Assembly (NCBI RefSeq): GCF_016107535.1
Contig: NZ_JABASQ010000001.1
Location: forward strand, 248,001-312,000
Length of the DNA stretch: 64,000 nucleotides
Reading direction: 5' to 3'
Source: Psychrobacter cibarius
GTDB taxonomy: Bacteria > Pseudomonadota > Gammaproteobacteria > Pseudomonadales > Moraxellaceae
Shown here: in pieces, positions 55,927-64,000 of the stretch
How positions within the stretch are numbered: position 1 is the first letter of the stretch
How the letters are laid out: every line of letters starts with the position of its first letter
Program-made: the position numbers and the translations under genes
The notes under the pieces: model-generated
The model's input: the letters and a program-made list of their open reading frames with translations, nothing else
What the model was told of the DNA's origin: nothing
The model's database searches: none

Positions 55927-57702
55927 CTATAGCTGCACCACCTCATACTGGCTGAACTCATCCGTAATCAGCAACCTCTGTCCCAAACGTAAAGGGGTTT
56001 GTTTGCTATTAATACGCATAATGACTCTATCATCGGTCTGAAAGTAAGAAGTCGGTACAATCAGAGTACCAGTGGTTTGTAGCCGCTCATCTCTACCAAG
56101 AATAAATGCTGGCACAAAATGGCGACTACGCGTTTCTTTACCTTCTAAACGCAAGCCACAAGCCACTAGCTGATGTCCAAGTACTTGCCACTCGATCTCC
56201 GGGTTTTTACTATCAAAATCAAGCCAGCGCGCCACGCCCATCGACCAATCAGGCGGCGTGATTGTATCAGATCGACAGACTAAAAAAAGGCTCATCATAT
56301 GTAATGCTGGCGGTGCAGTCGTCGCAGATGTATCCTCATCAGCCACTATGTTAAGACTGTCTTTATGAACACTGTTTTTATGAAAGACATCTTCATGAAA
56401 GCGGTCTTTATTTAAAGTATCTACTGTTAGTGATAGTCGCAGGGTGCGAAATAGTGATAAATCATCATTATGATCAAAGGTTTCACTGGCTAATACGTGG
56501 CTGCTGTCTTGTTTTTTATTCACGGTATCATAACGAGGACGCTGCTCATCTGGTAACTCTTTTATAGCGATTAAACTGGTAAAGCTATGTGAATGGCTCA
56601 CCCGGTAATGAATATTATTAAAACCTGTAATCAAAACAGCGTCTTCTTTCGCACTATGTTTAGTCGCTAGGGTGAGCGGCGGCTGTAAATAGCGGTAATT
56701 GAGCGTCATCGCTATTTTATTAAGCAAGTGACTCTCAACGCCGTCACCCCCTTCCTTAACTAAAGCCTGTTTGCGTCGTTTAAGATACTCAACCAGCGGG
56801 GCAATTTCTATAAATAAACAGTGATAGCGATCATCGTATGGGTTGATTGTAGAACTGGCCGTCAGGTAAGTTGGCGGATTGTCACTTTGTAAATCAACGA
56901 ACACGCGGGTCTCGGTGGTTGGCTCAATCGTCGCAACGATATGCTTAGCCCATTCAGGTAACAAACGTTGGACGAGCAGAATATTGGGACGACGCATGGC
57001 ACGTACATTTAATAGACTGTATAAACAAATTTGGCAATACAGCTGATGAACCGTCTTGGCACGCTGGGTGCCTGCCGTAACACTCATATTAATCTCAGCC
57101 GCATGGTACTGATAAGCAAGGTAATACAGCTGATTGATTTTGTGCCATAAGTAAGATGAGGGTTTTTGATAGCACAGTGCTTCTTCGCCCAATAGCTTCT
57201 GATACATCTGCAGCGTCTGGTAAATAGCAATGGCGAGTGTCGTTGATGAAGACTTATCAACATTAAAATAGCGCTGCCAGCCATTACTTGCAGCATATTT
57301 TCGCTGATTATTGAGCAATGAAGTTTTATGACGTATCACTCTGTCATAGACCATAATCATTGAATAATATAGCGACTTTATTTGAGCCACATAACCCATT
57401 TGAATGTCGCTAAGCGCACCTGTTTCATAAATATAAGACTGTCGCAAAGTGGCAATTAACTGATCTGAGGCGTCTATCACTGTCGCCATAAGGGTAAGAC
57501 GTTGCGAATCATCTATATTAGCTACGCGTAGTACCGTAAGTATTTTTGCTAATTGTTCAGCTTGCTGTGCTTGCGTTTGCGAAGGTAACGCTGCCAACAA
57601 TTTTAGCAAATAACCTTCTTGGCCATTAGCGGATCGCTTAGAAACTAGGGGCAATGCCTCTGTAGAAGATAGGTGCTCTTGAAACGTCGATAAAGTTATC
57701 AT
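55927..57702 (-). CDS. Large unrecognised protein upstream of fimX
   Basis: A 591-residue protein I do not recognise. ATG 57702 has AGGA about 6 bases before it; a longer frame to 57798 adds a hydrophobic stretch that I doubt is translated. The first 300 residues look helical (QTLQMYQKLLGEEAL, LYYLAYQYHAAEINMSV). The end is beta-rich with MGVARWLDFDSKNPEIEWQ and VIMRINSKQTPLRLGQRLLITDEF, which recalls small beta-barrel domains such as PilZ, though no PilZ motif is seen. A 4x15-bp coding repeat makes a His/Lys-rich linker. It lies upstream of fimX on the same strand. Confidence 0.8.
   Translation of the reverse strand: MITLSTFQEHLSSTEALPLVSKRSANGQEGYLLKLLAALPSQTQAQQAEQLAKILTVLRVANIDDSQRLTLMATVIDASDQLIATLRQSYIYETGALSDIQMGYVAQIKSLYYSMIMVYDRVIRHKTSLLNNQRKYAASNGWQRYFNVDKSSSTTLAIAIYQTLQMYQKLLGEEALCYQKPSSYLWHKINQLYYLAYQYHAAEINMSVTAGTQRAKTVHQLYCQICLYSLLNVRAMRRPNILLVQRLLPEWAKHIVATIEPTTETRVFVDLQSDNPPTYLTASSTINPYDDRYHCLFIEIAPLVEYLKRRKQALVKEGGDGVESHLLNKIAMTLNYRYLQPPLTLATKHSAKEDAVLITGFNNIHYRVSHSHSFTSLIAIKELPDEQRPRYDTVNKKQDSSHVLASETFDHNDDLSLFRTLRLSLTVDTLNKDRFHEDVFHKNSVHKDSLNIVADEDTSATTAPPALHMMSLFLVCRSDTITPPDWSMGVARWLDFDSKNPEIEWQVLGHQLVACGLRLEGKETRSRHFVPAFILGRDERLQTTGTLIVPTSYFQTDDRVIMRINSKQTPLRLGQRLLITDEFSQYEVVQL
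56359..56418. repeat. Four 15-bp tandem repeats inside the unrecognised protein gene
   Basis: Units start at 56359, 56374, 56389 and 56404, with core GTCTTTATGAA-like sequence. On the minus strand they code for five-residue units such as DRFHE, DVFHK and NSVHK. Copy changes keep the frame. Confidence 0.75.
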
Positions 57703-57922
57703 CAGTATTCCTAGTAATCTTGAGTAACTTGGCAGGAGGCAAATATTCAACCATGCCGTATGCAACAACACAAGATAAAAGATACAAATCAGCAGCAACC
57801 ATCAAAATCGACAGCACCCATTTTTAGTAACGATTACGTTCTATAGCATCATCTAACCGCACTCCCATCTTCTAAAAACCACGCTTTGTTCACTAATTTT
57901 TCAATATACCATAGTGCCTATA

Positions 57923-58930
57923 TTAACGATCATTGTAAATATCAATCGGTACCTTGAACGGTCTATTTGGTAGCTCACGTACCAGCTTGGGTACCAAGTA
58001 ACCAGGGAGTGCTGCCAACAATGACCAATACAGCTCAATTGCGAAGCGCTCATCATTATCGAAATGTGCGGCACCAGCCACTTTATCCAGTACGTGCAAA
58101 TAATAAGGCAACACACCAGCGGAAAACAAACGCTGACTTAATTGTGTTTGAACAGCAACGCTATCATTGATGCCTTTTAATAGCACCGCTTGATTCAATA
58201 ACGTTATGCCAGCCGCTCGAGCACGTTGCAGATGCTCTGCTGTTAAGGCATCGATTTCATTGGCATGATTGCAGTGGATGACCATCACAATATGACAGCG
58301 ACTTTGAGACAGTCTGGTCAATAATGCATCATCCAAACGTGCTGGTATGACCAGCGGCAAGCGTGTATGCAGACGAATAGTGGTCAATTGCGGAAGTGAC
58401 TCTAAAGTATCTAGCCAAGCAAACAGGCGTCTATTTGTCACATTCAGTGGATCACCGCCACTCAAAATCACCTCATTGATCTCAGGGTGCGAAGTTATGT
58501 AATCAATAATATTTTCTTTGGCATCAGCCGTCGGCATATTGGCACTATAGTCAAAATGCTGACGGAAACAGTAACGACAATGAATGGCACAAGCACCTGT
58601 CACGGTCAATAATACTCTGGATTGGTACTTATGCAGCATACCTTTGACTGGATTTTGCGTATTCTCGCTCAAAGGATCCGCCACATAGCCCGTTACCTTG
58701 ATTTGCTCGCGCTGATCAGGCAATACTTGTCTCAGTAAAGGATCATTGCTATCGCCGATACTCATTTTTGCCACAAATCCACGTGGTACGCGCAGCTCAA
58801 AATGCTTAGGTACATAAACCTCTGCACGCAATGATTCTAGCTTTAGGATGCTTAACAGCTCATCGATAGACGTAATGGCCTCGGATAATTGCGTTTGCCA
58901 GTTTTTTTGTGTGATTAAATGGTTTATCAT
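57923..58930 (-). CDS. epmB: EF-P-lysine 2,3-aminomutase EpmB
   Basis: A radical-SAM enzyme that makes (R)-beta-lysine, which EpmA then attaches to Lys34 of EF-P. The 335-residue protein has Cys114-Cys118-Cys121 in GACAIHCRYCFRQHF for the 4Fe-4S cluster, EVILSGGDPL and LLNQAVLLKGIND. It is divergent from efp, the usual arrangement. EpmA is not in the window. Confidence 0.94.
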   Translation of the reverse strand: MINHLITQKNWQTQLSEAITSIDELLSILKLESLRAEVYVPKHFELRVPRGFVAKMSIGDSNDPLLRQVLPDQREQIKVTGYVADPLSENTQNPVKGMLHKYQSRVLLTVTGACAIHCRYCFRQHFDYSANMPTADAKENIIDYITSHPEINEVILSGGDPLNVTNRRLFAWLDTLESLPQLTTIRLHTRLPLVIPARLDDALLTRLSQSRCHIVMVIHCNHANEIDALTAEHLQRARAAGITLLNQAVLLKGINDSVAVQTQLSQRLFSAGVLPYYLHVLDKVAGAAHFDNDERFAIELYWSLLAALPGYLVPKLVRELPNRPFKVPIDIYNDR

Positions 58931-59097
58931 GACAACCTAATACCTGTGCCCAAAAGTCGCTATTATACGCGCTTAGTGCGTAGCCTATCAAAGCATACGA
59001 CCTATCCTTTAAACACTTAGCGTAATAAGCGATTTTAACGCAGCAAGCTATTCATTCCCTTATCTACCACCCTATTTATAACCCCTAGGAGTTTCTT

Positions 59098-59673
59098 GTG
59101 GCAAGTTTTTCTACTAATGAATTTAAAGCTGGTCTAAAAGTCATGCTCGATGGCAACCCTTGTGCCATTCTTGAAAATGAGTTTGTTAAACCAGGTAAAG
59201 GTCAAGCCTTTAACCGTGTTAAATTGCGCAACCTTCGTAGTGGTAAAGTATTGGAACAAACCTTTAAGTCAGGCGATAGCTTAGAAGCTGCTGATGTCAT
59301 GGACACTGAAATGAACTATCTATATAACGATGGTGAGTTTTGGCATTTCATGCACCCTGAAAGTTTTGAGCAGATTCAAGCGGACAAAACAGCGATGGGC
59401 GATTCAATAAAGTGGCTAAAAGAAAACAGCAATGCACTATGTACCATCACTTTATTCAACGGTACTCCTCTTTCAGTAACACCGCCTAACTTTGTTGAGT
59501 TGCAAATCACTGAAACAGATCCTGGTGTGCGTGGTGATACTTCAGGTGGTGGCGGCAAACCTGCCAAGTTAGAGACAGGTGCTGTCGTCCGTGTGCCATT
59601 GTTTGTACAACAAGAAGAAGTCGTACGTGTTGATACTCGCACAGGTGACTATCAAACTCGCGTTAGCCAATAG
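59098..59673 (+). CDS. efp: Elongation factor P
   Basis: Helps ribosomes through polyproline stretches. A 191-residue protein with the modified-lysine loop KPGKGQAF; Lys34 is conserved, as needed for EpmA/EpmB modification. Three beta-barrel domains end with [16 protein letters not shown]. It starts with GTG at 59098 after TAGGAG. It faces epmB divergently. Confidence 0.96.
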   Translation: MASFSTNEFKAGLKVMLDGNPCAILENEFVKPGKGQAFNRVKLRNLRSGKVLEQTFKSGDSLEAADVMDTEMNYLYNDGEFWHFMHPESFEQIQADKTAMGDSIKWLKENSNALCTITLFNGTPLSVTPPNFVELQITETDPGVRGDTSGGGGKPAKLETGAVVRVPLFVQQEEVVRVDTRTGDYQTRVSQ

Positions 59674-59751
59674 TATGTAAAAGTCATAGCGCTCGACATA
59701 ATAGGACTTATATAATAGAACTTAACAGTTAGCCTCTAGCTGTTATTCCAC

Positions 59752-59793
59752 AAAAAAGCTGAACCACTGATAAAGCGGTTCAGCTTTTTTTAT
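59752..59793 (+). terminator. Rho-independent terminator after efp
   Basis: AAAAAGCTGAACC and GGTTCAGCTTTTT form a strong stem followed by a T run, about 80 bases after the efp stop. Confidence 0.9.
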
Positions 59794-59967
59794 TTATGAA
59801 TATTGTCTCTGTAGTTAATTTGATTGAAAAGTATTCCAACGCAACCGAGTAAAATTCATATGGAGTATGTCAAACAAGGTCAGCGCTGCGGTTTTTTTAT
59901 AGTGGATGAACTGTCGCTATTGATGACAGCGATGATAAATAACCTTCTATAGATATCTACCAAACCA

Positions 59968-61797
59968 CTACTCTGCTGATGAGTGTTTCTGTATCAGCCA
60001 ATATTGTACCAATGCATTCAACTGCTCTTGTTTAAAAGGCTTGGTACAGTAATCTTGCATTCCAACTTTTAAATACTTTTCACGCTCACCATCCATTGCA
60101 TTGGCGGTCAACGCAATAATAGGTGGTAATGATTGAGGATCATAGAGTTCATGCAATTTAATAGTGGCCTGTACGCCATCTAAAATAGGCATGTGATGGT
60201 CCATTAAAATGACATCATAACGCTCAGGTGAGAGCGCAAAAATCTCAATAGCCTGCTGCCCATCAGTGACATGCGTGACCGTATGACCACTATTATTCAG
60301 GGCTTTTTTAGCGATGATGGCATTGACGGTATCGTCTTCAACTAACAATATATGACCAGCACGCTCATGGGTCGGCTCAATCATCGTAAAGTCATTTGAC
60401 TCTTGCCACATCTCATACTGGTTTTCATCGATAGTCGGTAGCGGCAATAAAACACTGAACGTAGTGCCCACACCCACTTCGCTATCCACATCGATATAAC
60501 CACCCATCAAATCAACCAAAGACTTACAAACCGAGAGCCCTAGACCTGTGCCACCATAAAGACGGTGGGTGAATTTATTTGCTTGGTCATAAGCATCAAA
60601 TATCGCATCCAATGACTCAGCTTTGATGCCGACACCCGTATCTGTGACTTCAATGCATAAGGTCATGACTTCATGATAGATGGTATTACTGATAGCTTCT
60701 TGAGCCGTTATTTTGCTGAGATCACTTGCCGAAATACCTTGAGCGCGATATTGGTCAGCGCTGTCATCGTCAAAACCATCACAATGACAATTGGGTACAT
60801 GTTTGACATCAATAGTGACTCGCCCGCCCTCACGAGTAAATTTAATCGCATTATTAACAAGGTTTGCTAAAATTTGTTTGAGGCGTACCGGATCGCCTTG
60901 TACATAGGGCGATAACGACTCGGTATAATGGTAGTCTAAAATAAGCCCTCGCTGACGTGCTTTGACAGCAAAGAGGCTGACCACCTCATTACATAATGCG
61001 GATAAGTTAACAGGAATAGAATCAATGGTCATTTTCCCAGATTCTACTTTCGATAAATCTAAAATCCCGTTAATGATCGCCATCAAATGCTCATTGGAAA
61101 CTTTGATATTGTCCACGTATTCTTGTTGTTCACTGCTAAGTTTGGTCTCACCGAGCATCTCCACCATACCAATAATGCCATTCATCGGTGTACGAATTTC
61201 ATGACTCATATTGGCCAAAAAGTCTGATTTCATCTCATTGGCATGTTTGGCATCACGCTGCTTATCCTGTAGCTGCAAGGCATCTGCCGCCATCATCGCA
61301 AATTGAGCCAACACCTTTGCTTTTTGCTCATCAAAGTCATGATTGGGCTTCATATCCATCACACACAGCGAGCCCAAACGATAGCTTTTATTGTCCTCAT
61401 GCAAGATAATTGGCGCACCAGCATAAAACTGTAGGTATGGCGATTCTGTCACTAGGGGATTGTGGCTAAAGCGGCTGTCTTTAGTTAAGTCCGATACTAC
61501 AAAGACGTCGTTAGAAAGCACAGTATAATTGCAAATAGCTACTTCACGCGTCGTTCGGCAAACACCGCCCAGTCCTTGGACAGATTTTAGATACTGTGTT
61601 TCTTCATCCATGAAAGTAATGGTCACAACTGGCACATCAAAAAATAGCTTCGCCAGATCAATTAGGCGCTTAAATGCAGGCTCATCATTGTCATTGAGCA
61701 CCTGATACTTCCTAAGCTTATTGATGCGTTCTACTTCATCTGCCGCCACTGGGTAGCTGTGTTTAGGTGCGTTCAATATAGACAAGATAGACTCCAT
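59968..61797 (-). CDS. Hybrid sensor histidine kinase (GAF-HisKA-HATPase-REC)
   Basis: A cytoplasmic hybrid kinase of 609 residues without membrane helices. A GAF domain (residues about 25-170, with SVQGLGGVCRTTREVAICNYTV) is followed by HisKA with His199 in LANMSHEIRTPMNG, HATPase_c (NLVNNAIKFT, DTGVGI, GGTGLGLSV) and a receiver with Asp533 in VILMDHHMPILDG. A 35-residue insert sits inside the ATPase domain near 336-371. No separate response regulator is adjacent. The ligand of the GAF domain is unknown. Confidence 0.92.
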   Translation of the reverse strand: MESILSILNAPKHSYPVAADEVERINKLRKYQVLNDNDEPAFKRLIDLAKLFFDVPVVTITFMDEETQYLKSVQGLGGVCRTTREVAICNYTVLSNDVFVVSDLTKDSRFSHNPLVTESPYLQFYAGAPIILHEDNKSYRLGSLCVMDMKPNHDFDEQKAKVLAQFAMMAADALQLQDKQRDAKHANEMKSDFLANMSHEIRTPMNGIIGMVEMLGETKLSSEQQEYVDNIKVSNEHLMAIINGILDLSKVESGKMTIDSIPVNLSALCNEVVSLFAVKARQRGLILDYHYTESLSPYVQGDPVRLKQILANLVNNAIKFTREGGRVTIDVKHVPNCHCDGFDDDSADQYRAQGISASDLSKITAQEAISNTIYHEVMTLCIEVTDTGVGIKAESLDAIFDAYDQANKFTHRLYGGTGLGLSVCKSLVDLMGGYIDVDSEVGVGTTFSVLLPLPTIDENQYEMWQESNDFTMIEPTHERAGHILLVEDDTVNAIIAKKALNNSGHTVTHVTDGQQAIEIFALSPERYDVILMDHHMPILDGVQATIKLHELYDPQSLPPIIALTANAMDGEREKYLKVGMQDYCTKPFKQEQLNALVQYWLIQKHSSAE

Positions 61798-61806
61798 TAA
61801 ATAAGA

Positions 61807-62688
61807 TCAGACGCTCGGCTTGATGCCCGCCTGTTTTATTAATAATTGTAATGCTTCACTCACCATAATCATCGCAACCACCGATGTGACCACTACTGCT
61901 GAGCCGTAACCACCACACTGCAAACCGCCTGTCTGACAACTCTTATCTACCCGTGGTGGCTCTGTAGAGTAGACACATTTGATACCGAACTTTTCTTTTA
62001 GTGTACTATTAATGCCTTTTTCGTGGCGCAGCTTATTGCGTAATTTGGCAAGTAAAGGATCTTGGTAACTGTCACGCAAGTCGCTCACCCTAATCTGACT
62101 AGGGTCTATCTTGCCACCTGCGCCGCCTGCACAAACCAGTTTTAATTTATTAAAACGACAATGTAGCGCGATGGCAAGCTTGGCATTCATATCATCTACG
62201 CAGTCCAAAATAACCATAGGTCTGCCTTGAGCGATAGCGGCTTTTGCTTCATCGCGACTTGGCAATAAAGTGGCGACATTTTCTACAGTTAAAAAATCAT
62301 CGATCAAGTTTAGCGTTACTTTGGGATTAATTTCACGAATACGGTTGGCCATCGCTGCAATTTTACTCTCACCAAAGGTGCTGTCTAGTGCAGGCAACTG
62401 CCGATTGACATTGGACGCAACCAAAACGTCCAAATCGATCAACGTAATAGTGCCCACTGCCGTTCTTGCCAAAGCCTCAGCTGCCCAAGAACCAACGCCT
62501 CCAACGCCAATAACGTATACATGCGCATCGGCAAAAGTAGTGACAGCTGTCGTACCATAAAGAGTGCGCGTACCTTGAAAACGGCGTTCATATTGCACAT
62601 TGTCTTCGCTCAGCTCTTCTGTCTTTGTAACGTCTTCTATGCCAATGGACTCTGTCATTGTTTGCTCAAATGGTTGTATTTCACTCAT
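61807..62688 (-). CDS. tcdA: tRNA threonylcarbamoyladenosine dehydratase
   Basis: Converts t6A at position 37 of tRNA to its cyclic form. A 293-residue E1-like enzyme with the nucleotide loop VIGVGGVGSWAAEALARTAVG, DLDVLVASNVNRQ, and the CVDDMNAKLAIALHC and KSCQTGGLQCGGYGSAV cysteine regions. The N-terminal 30 residues extend beyond the family's usual start. It precedes the hybrid kinase on the same strand by 9 bases. Confidence 0.92.
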   Translation of the reverse strand: MSEIQPFEQTMTESIGIEDVTKTEELSEDNVQYERRFQGTRTLYGTTAVTTFADAHVYVIGVGGVGSWAAEALARTAVGTITLIDLDVLVASNVNRQLPALDSTFGESKIAAMANRIREINPKVTLNLIDDFLTVENVATLLPSRDEAKAAIAQGRPMVILDCVDDMNAKLAIALHCRFNKLKLVCAGGAGGKIDPSQIRVSDLRDSYQDPLLAKLRNKLRHEKGINSTLKEKFGIKCVYSTEPPRVDKSCQTGGLQCGGYGSAVVVTSVVAMIMVSEALQLLIKQAGIKPSV

Positions 62689-62826
62689 AACAGATTAAAT
62701 GCTCTTTTAAATTATTTTGGTGACGCTTATATTACGTTAATTTCTTTATTCACGGCTATCTCATTCACTATCATATCAATGGCTAGCCATACAATAAACC
62801 GTCATTGACTAAAATATGTGGCACTA

Positions 62827-63813
62827 CTACGACGGATAATCCCATTTTGTTTGCAAAGCACTGCAACTGTTGTGCCACAATTGCTTAGCAAAACTGGCGG
62901 GTGGTACATTAAGCAACTCACTCAAGCTTAGCAATACCCATGGCAGATTGGCAGGTACATTTCTATTATGTACGGCTGTACTCCTCCGTGCACTGTCTGA
63001 GTTTTGAGTTGGCACTGATGAATCATGGTCAGATATTTGACACATGATAGGCGTCATATCAGGGCAATCCGTTTCTATCACCAAACATTCAACACCATAG
63101 CTATCAACCGCTGCTTGAATGGCACGGCGCAGTTTCTTAGCATTGGGATTAGTGATTTGACCGGTAACCCCAAGCTTAAATCCCAACTTAACAAATGCTT
63201 TGGCTTCTTGCGTCCCACCACTAAAACTATGCGCGATACCGCCAAGTTTGTGTGCATCGTAGTCATGCGCTTTTAGTATGGCCAACGCTTCTGCATGGGC
63301 TTTACGAATATGCAGCATCACTGGCAGCTGGTGAGTCACCGCCATGTCCAATTGTGCCTTAAAAAATCGTACTTGTTTGGCAAATATGTCAGGCGCTTTC
63401 ATCGCCTCAGTAAAGGTGTCCAAACCAATCTCGCCGATTGCTAATGGGCGTTTATCAGCAATCCTTTTTGCCATGGCGATTAAATGATCGTCAGTATGTT
63501 GTTTAATATAAAAAGGATGCAAACCGACCGCAATATGGCTACTAAAATTTGACACTTTTTGTCTATCGACATTGGCTGTCGTAGGTAATGACAGCGTATT
63601 TAACAGGCGCTCAGTCTCATACATCCGCTCAAAATGCTGATATAGATAACCCACTAATACCAGATGGCGTACTCCCTGATTGTGAGCCTGCTGCGTCAGT
63701 ATTTCTCTATCATCATCAAATATTGGGGCATCAAAATGAGTATGCGTGTCAATGAGAGGATAAATAGTAGATAAGGGCTGTTTAATCATCTTAGGTGAAT
63801 CGATAGGGGTCAT
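62827..63813 (-). CDS. TatD-family metal-dependent hydrolase
   Basis: A metal-dependent deoxyribonuclease-like hydrolase. The 328-residue protein has DTHTHFDAPIFDDDRE (first metal site), AVGLHPFYI, IGEIGLD, MLHIRKAHAEALAIL, GIAHSFSGG and IETDCPD. It is longer than E. coli TatD because of an insert after DCPDMTPIM (SDHDSSVPTQNSDS). The substrate is uncertain. The remaining 63814-64000 holds no gene. Confidence 0.9.
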   Translation of the reverse strand: MTPIDSPKMIKQPLSTIYPLIDTHTHFDAPIFDDDREILTQQAHNQGVRHLVLVGYLYQHFERMYETERLLNTLSLPTTANVDRQKVSNFSSHIAVGLHPFYIKQHTDDHLIAMAKRIADKRPLAIGEIGLDTFTEAMKAPDIFAKQVRFFKAQLDMAVTHQLPVMLHIRKAHAEALAILKAHDYDAHKLGGIAHSFSGGTQEAKAFVKLGFKLGVTGQITNPNAKKLRRAIQAAVDSYGVECLVIETDCPDMTPIMCQISDHDSSVPTQNSDSARRSTAVHNRNVPANLPWVLLSLSELLNVPPASFAKQLWHNSCSALQTKWDYPS

Positions 63814-64000
63814 TGATAGACTCCAAAATTAATAGTTTTCAGTGAGGCATTCCGTGATTTGTCATTCAATAGACATTATTTGTCATTTTGTAGCAAGAAC
63901 TACGTCAATGAACACTTTAGGATGGCAACTTTATTTAAAATGATTTCGACAGTTAAAAACATGCCAATCAACAAAAGAGCTTTTGATAAGTAAGTAGACC

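Overview
The window is a chromosomal segment from a Moraxellaceae gammaproteobacterium, most probably Psychrobacter. I infer this from the protein repertoire (FimX-type GGDEF/EAL protein, EpmB/EF-P, TcdA, PaoABC-type molybdoenzyme, urate/histidine catabolism), the moderately low G+C and A/T-rich intergenic DNA, and the polar low-complexity linkers (Asn/Asp/Ser/Thr-rich) in many proteins. No rRNA, tRNA, CRISPR array, prophage or complete insertion sequence was seen. One short MITE-like element is present at 34094-34268.

Layout. 1-5.8 kb: iron acquisition, with the end of a FecCD permease gene, its ATPase, a small membrane protein, and on the opposite strand a TonB-dependent receptor (FetA/FrpB-like) followed by a PepSY-TM protein. 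A good Fur box precedes the receptor. 6.2-13.8 kb: purine/urate catabolism, with an NCS2 xanthine/urate permease, a RutR-like TetR regulator, and uraD-uraH-puuD-puuE-allE-allA running from urate towards glyoxylate. Two near-identical RutR-type palindromes lie upstream of the permease and between the regulator and uraD. The step allantoate to ureidoglycine is not encoded here. 14.0-16.5 kb: trpR-trpE-trpG. 16.8-20.3 kb: an EamA exporter and a cystine-type amino-acid ABC transporter. 20.7-27.6 kb: the complete hut pathway (hutC divergent from hutUHGI) with a HutC-like palindrome, followed by a PepSY protein and NADP-type glutamate dehydrogenase, which can process the glutamate that Hut produces.

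30.5-33.9 kb: the least explained region. It holds five same-strand genes: a roadblock/LC7 protein, a stand-alone Aer-type PAS protein, a PhnD-like binding protein without a signal peptide, and two proteins I do not recognise. It looks like a cytoplasmic sensing module and is my main candidate for an undescribed system. 34-42 kb: HdeD-like protein, GNAT acetyltransferase, MocA-like nucleotidyltransferase, XdhC-like chaperone and a three-subunit PaoABC-type molybdenum aldehyde oxidoreductase that lacks the usual Tat leader.

42-48 kb: assorted redox and stress genes (NfsB nitroreductase, FrnE-type DsbA, HAD hydrolase, glutathione-dependent formaldehyde dehydrogenase with a divergent LysR regulator, DUF302 lipoprotein, DUF4031). 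48-53 kb: MoxR ATPase - DUF58 - TgpA transglutaminase operon and a cytochrome c. 53.5-57.7 kb: a FimX-like c-di-GMP effector and a long unknown protein upstream of it. 57.9-63.8 kb: epmB divergent from efp, a hybrid histidine kinase, tcdA and a TatD-family nuclease.
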